51,551 bases of DNA from Christensenella sp. UBA5327 (lineage in GTDB: Bacteria; Bacillota; Clostridia; Christensenellales; Aristaeellaceae), in contig DHQX01000016.1 of the NCBI GenBank assembly GCA_002411105.1, positions 3,772-55,322 on the forward strand, given 5' to 3'. The position numbers were made by a program, and so were the translations under genes. Shown here one piece after another: positions 48,437 to 51,551 of the stretch. The first letter of the stretch is position 1. Each line of letters opens with the position of its first letter. The notes under the pieces are model-generated. The model was given only the letters and a program-made list of their open reading frames with translations, was not told where the DNA came from and did not search any database.

Positions 48437-49477
48437 GTGTTAAGATCCATTGAAGACAACAAAGCCAACAAGCCGCCGGATATCGGCGGCCAGGCGGTGC
48501 TGGACGGGGTGATGATGAAATCCCCCGACGCCATCGCCATCGCCGTGCGCAAGGAAAACGGCGACATCGTGGTGAAGCGCGAGCCCTATGTCTCCCCCAG
48601 CAAGCGGCACCCCTGGATGGGCAAGCCCATCATCAGGGGCGCGGTCAACATGGGGCTGATGCTGAAATTGGGCGTGGGGGTGCTGCAGGACAGCGCCGAC
48701 ATGTCAGGCGTTCTGGCAGATGAGAAGCCCTCGAAGTTCGAGGCCTGGCTATCCAAAAAACTGGGGAAAGGGGCGGACAAGGTGCTGATGGGCTTTGCCC
48801 TGGTGCTGGCCCTGGCGCTCTCCATGGGGCTGTTTGTGTTCCTGCCCAACATCCCCACCAAGGCGCTCCGGGGCGCCGGCTGGTCGCTCTTCTCGGTGAA
48901 CCTGCTCAGCGGCCTGATCCGCACGGCGATTCTCATCGGCTATCTCTACCTCACGGGCCTGGTGCCCGACATGCGCAAAACCTTCCAGTACCACGGGGCT
49001 GAGCACAAGACGGTCTATGCCCATGAGGCAAAGCTGCCCCTCACGCCTGCCAACGCGCAGAAGTTCACCACCCTGCACCCCCGCTGCGGCACCAGCTTTT
49101 TGCTGATCACCTTCATCCTGTCCATCCTCTTCTACTCGGTGTTTGATGAATTGGTGCTGGCGATCTTCGGCTACGACATGGCCAGCAACTACCTGGTGCG
49201 GGTGCTGTCCCGCCTGGCGCTGCTGCCGCTGATGGCAGGCCTGGGCTATGAGGCGCTCAAGGCGCTGGCCCACGCCAACAACCCCCTGACCCGGGCGCTT
49301 CGCTGGCCGGGGATGCAGCTGCAGCGCCTCACCACCAAGCCGCCCACAGATGAGATGCTGGAAGTGGCCATCGCCGCCATGAACGCGGCGCTCCATGGCC
49401 TGCCAGAGGGGGAGCGCACCGCAGAGGGCTATGCCCTGCTGCACAAGGCGGCGCCTGAGGAGGCGATGGCGGTTTGA
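48437..49477 (+). CDS. DUF1385 family membrane protein (YqhQ-like)
   Basis: 346 residues. An N-terminal soluble part DIGGQAVLDGVMMKSPDAIA (about 15-34) and RGAVNMGLMLKLG (about 68-80), then helices near 115-139, 152-173 and 215-235, with the family signature YHGAEHKTVYAHE (about 193-205) and LHPRCGTSFLL (about 223-233) between them. In Bacillus the homologue is YqhQ; function unknown, although it sits beside prmC and prfA in many Firmicutes. GTG at 48437 is five bases from AAGGAGG; longer frames upstream are rejected. Its stop overlaps the prmC start. Confidence 0.92.
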   Translation: MLRSIEDNKANKPPDIGGQAVLDGVMMKSPDAIAIAVRKENGDIVVKREPYVSPSKRHPWMGKPIIRGAVNMGLMLKLGVGVLQDSADMSGVLADEKPSKFEAWLSKKLGKGADKVLMGFALVLALALSMGLFVFLPNIPTKALRGAGWSLFSVNLLSGLIRTAILIGYLYLTGLVPDMRKTFQYHGAEHKTVYAHEAKLPLTPANAQKFTTLHPRCGTSFLLITFILSILFYSVFDELVLAIFGYDMASNYLVRVLSRLALLPLMAGLGYEALKALAHANNPLTRALRWPGMQLQRLTTKPPTDEMLEVAIAAMNAALHGLPEGERTAEGYALLHKAAPEEAMAV

Positions 49478-50307
49478 CCGTCGCCCAGGCCTTGGCGGCT
49501 GCCTATGAGGTGCTTGGTGCCGCCCAGGTGCCCGATCACACGCTTGACGCCCAGTGGCTGCTGGCGGAGGTCTTGTCGGTTCAGCGCCTGGCGCTGAGCA
49601 TGATGCGGGATATGCCCCTGGATGAGGCGCAGCACGCTGCCTTCCAGGCCCTCATCACCCGGCGCGCCGGGCGGGAGCCTCTGCAGTATATCCTGGGCAC
49701 GGCAGACTTCATGGGCCAGCGGCTGCTCACCCGGCCCGGCGTTCTCATCCCGCGCAATGACACGGAAACCCTGGCGCAGATGGCCATCAGCCGGGTAAAG
49801 CCGGGGGATAAGGTGCTGGACCTGTGCTGCGGCAGCGGCTGCCTGGCCATTGCCATCAAACTGGCCTGCCCCCAGGCCCAGGTCTGGGCCAGCGACCTGT
49901 CAGAGGCCGCCGTCAGCCTCACCCGGGAGAATGCCGGGCGCCTGGGCGCTGAAATCACCGTGGCCCTGGGGGATCTGTTCTACCCCCTGCGCGGGCGGCG
50001 CTTTGACCTGATCGTCTCCAACCCCCCCTATATCCCGGCGGATGAACTGCCCCATCTCCAGGCGGAGGTGGGCTTTGAGCCGGCCCAGGCTCTGGACGGG
50101 GGCGCTGACGGCCTGTCCTTCTACCGGCGGATCATCAGCGAGGCCCCCTATTTCCTCAGCCCTGGCGGCTTTCTGATGGTGGAGGTGGGTGACGGGCAGG
50201 CGGAGGCACTGATGTCCCTGCCAAGCCCCCGGTTTCACCCTTGGCGGATCCAGCATGATCTGCAGGGCCTCCCCCGCGCAGCAGAAACAGACCTGAAAGA
50301 AGCATGA
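49474..50307 (+). CDS. prmC: Release factor glutamine methyltransferase
   Basis: A 277-residue SAM-dependent enzyme that methylates the glutamine of the GGQ motif in RF1 and RF2. The catalytic motif NPPYIP (about 186-191) is preceded by the SAM site VLDLCCGSGCLAIAIKLACP (about 112-131), and the N-terminal helical domain ends in REPLQYILGTADFMG (about 67-81). The start is a TTG at 49474 overlapping the DUF1385 stop by four bases, with GAGGAGG ten bases upstream. Its substrate RF1 is encoded directly after it, with a four-base overlap. Confidence 0.93.
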   Translation: MTVAQALAAAYEVLGAAQVPDHTLDAQWLLAEVLSVQRLALSMMRDMPLDEAQHAAFQALITRRAGREPLQYILGTADFMGQRLLTRPGVLIPRNDTETLAQMAISRVKPGDKVLDLCCGSGCLAIAIKLACPQAQVWASDLSEAAVSLTRENAGRLGAEITVALGDLFYPLRGRRFDLIVSNPPYIPADELPHLQAEVGFEPAQALDGGADGLSFYRRIISEAPYFLSPGGFLMVEVGDGQAEALMSLPSPRFHPWRIQHDLQGLPRAAETDLKEA

Positions 50308-51368
50308 TGCAAGAGAAGTTTGAAGCCCTGTGTGCCCGCTTTGAGGAGCTTTCCCTCACAGCCAGCCAGCCGGATGTCATCGCCGATCAGCCCCATTACC
50401 AGGCGCTGGTGAAGGAGATGGCGGAGCTGACCCCCAGCGTCACCGCCTGGGGGGATTTTCAGGCGCTGGAAGCGGAGATCGCCGCCACCCGGGAGCTGCT
50501 TGAAAGCCCGGAGCTGGCCGAGATGGCCAGGGAGGAGCTGGAAGCGCTGGAGGAAAAGCACCAGGCGGCTGAAACCCAGCTGCGTCTGTTGCTGCTCCCC
50601 CAGGATCAGGATGATGACCGCAACGTGGTGATGGAGATCCGCGCCGGGGCGGGCGGCGACGAGGCGGGGCTGTTTGGCGCGGCGCTTTTGCGCATGTACA
50701 CCCGCTATGCCGAGCGCCAGGGCTATCAGGTGGCCTATGTGAGCCTGTCTGAAACCGAGCTGGGCGGGGTTAAGGAGGCGGTGTTCACCCTCTCAGGCCG
50801 GGGCGCTTTCAGCCGGATGAAGTATGAAAGCGGCGTGCACCGCATCCAGCGGGTGCCGGCCACCGAGTCCCAGGGCCGCATCCACACCTCCACCGCCACG
50901 GTGGCGGTCCTGCCTGAGGCGGATGAGGTGGACATTGAGATCAACCCGGGTGACCTGCGGATAGACACCTTTCGCGCCAGCGGCCAGGGCGGCCAGCACG
51001 TGAACCGCACTGACTCTGCCGTGCGCATCACCCACCTGCCCACCGGCCTGGTGGTGCAGTGCCAGGATGAGCGCAGCCAGCTAAAAAACAAGGATAAGGC
51101 CATGCGCGTGCTCAAAAGCCGCCTGCTGGAGCTTTATCAAAGCGAAAAGAACGCCAAGGAGGCGGGCGCGCGGCGCTCCATGGTGGGCAGCGGCGACCGC
51201 AGCGAGCGTATCCGCACCTACAACTTCCCCCAGAGCCGGGTGACGGACCACCGCATCAACCTCACCCTCTACCGCCTGGAATCCTTCCTCGACGGGGATA
51301 TGGACGAGGTAATCGACGCGCTGATCATCGCCGAGCGGGCGGCCCAGCTTTCCGGCGAACAGGGCTAA
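50304..51368 (+). CDS. prfA: Peptide chain release factor 1
   Basis: 354 residues. It ends translation at UAA and UAG. The anticodon-like segment RVPATESQGRIHTSTATVAV (about 184-203) with PAT is RF1-type, and RASGQGGQHVNRTDSAVRIT (about 223-242) holds the GGQ that enters the peptidyl-transferase centre and is the PrmC target. The N-terminal helical domain and the C-terminal NFPQSRVTDHRINLTLYRLE segment are complete. The start overlaps the prmC stop by four bases; the upstream ribosome site (GAAAGAAGC) is modest, in line with coupling. Confidence 0.96.
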   Translation: MMQEKFEALCARFEELSLTASQPDVIADQPHYQALVKEMAELTPSVTAWGDFQALEAEIAATRELLESPELAEMAREELEALEEKHQAAETQLRLLLLPQDQDDDRNVVMEIRAGAGGDEAGLFGAALLRMYTRYAERQGYQVAYVSLSETELGGVKEAVFTLSGRGAFSRMKYESGVHRIQRVPATESQGRIHTSTATVAVLPEADEVDIEINPGDLRIDTFRASGQGGQHVNRTDSAVRITHLPTGLVVQCQDERSQLKNKDKAMRVLKSRLLELYQSEKNAKEAGARRSMVGSGDRSERIRTYNFPQSRVTDHRINLTLYRLESFLDGDMDEVIDALIIAERAAQLSGEQG

Positions 51369-51459
51369 AAAGTAAGAAAGAACGGCAGCACCATCACCCT
51401 ATATTATATGGAAATTTCTCCCGTCTGGGGGCGGGTTGCCGAAAGGAACCGCAGTATCC

Positions 51460-51551
51460 ATGCAGACCCAGTATTTTAACGCCAGCCCGCCCGATCGGAT
51501 GATAGAGCCGGCCAATCGCGTGCCGTTTTCTTTTTGCGTGGTGGCGTTAAA
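51460..51551 (+). CDS. Start of an unidentified ORF, cut by window end
   Basis: ATG at 51460 preceded by AAAGGAA, with 30 open codons to the window edge (MQTQYFNASPPDRMIEPANR, then a hydrophobic VPFSFCVVAL). Too short to assign. A Sua5/YwlC-type gene would be usual after prfA, but the sequence does not show this. Confidence 0.4.
   Translation, partial: MQTQYFNASPPDRMIEPANRVPFSFCVVAL

Noticed and set aside
51369..51459. Terminator or promoter after prfA
   Set aside because: Only a four-base CCCG/CGGG pairing and a TATATT-like word without -35; not enough to call.

Overview
The window looks like a chromosome segment of an uncultured, fairly GC-rich anaerobic Firmicute (Bacillota, clostridial grade). 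Four things point there: the L31-DUF1385-PrmC-RF1 gene order, the DapL route to diaminopimelate and lysine, a pyrophosphate-type phosphofructokinase, and several clostridial small families (DUF3048, NusG domain II, XRE-TPR regulators). Strong AGGAGG ribosome sites, many GTG starts and near-consensus sigma-A promoters agree. All extracytoplasmic solute-binding proteins have ordinary signal peptides and no lipobox, which is unusual for a monoderm. No rRNA, tRNA, CRISPR array or insertion sequence was seen.

Layout. 1-1.8 kb: partial glycyl-tRNA synthetase and a YbaK-type protein. 2-5.8 kb (minus): an AT-richer operon with a UgpB-like binding protein, two permeases and a metallo-beta-lactamase-fold enzyme; the ABC ATPase is not in the cluster. 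5.9-7.6 kb: GNAT and DUF3048 genes. 7.7-12.8 kb (minus): argS-dapF-dapL-purA, tightly packed. 12.8-13.8 kb: membrane-anchored alpha/beta hydrolase. 14-22.8 kb (plus): a large sugar-acid operon of FGGY kinase, KduD-like dehydrogenase, TRAP transporter, KduI/IolB-like isomerase, KDPG aldolase fused to a VOC-like domain, 2-hydroxyacid dehydrogenase and a GntR regulator. 22.9-32.4 kb: zinc-ribbon membrane protein, two GNATs, DUF401 and EamA transporters, PfpI, RidA, PPi-type PFK and an XRE-controlled ABC exporter. 32.8-35.1 kb: TetR with a second ABC exporter. 35.1-35.3 kb: a complex palindromic repeat. 35.3-36.9 kb: a two-gene SufC/SufBD Fe-S system. 37-40.9 kb: EamA, a NatAB-like exporter and a NusG-II protein. 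41-47.2 kb (minus): a xylulokinase-led sugar ABC operon with two different permeases. 47.5-51.4 kb: rpmE, DUF1697, DUF1385, prmC, prfA and the start of one more gene.

How the genes work together. The backbone is translation, lysine and purine synthesis and Fe-S assembly. Into it are set three carbohydrate-uptake cassettes of lower GC, each with one binding-protein gene followed directly by a strong hairpin that probably sets the binding protein to permease ratio. The 14-22.8 kb operon can be read as a complete path from an imported unsaturated uronate or related sugar acid through 2-keto-3-deoxygluconate and KDPG to pyruvate and glyceraldehyde-3-phosphate, with a FGGY kinase in the place normally held by a PfkB-type KDG kinase. 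That step and the role of the extra VOC-like domain are the most interesting biochemical unknowns here.
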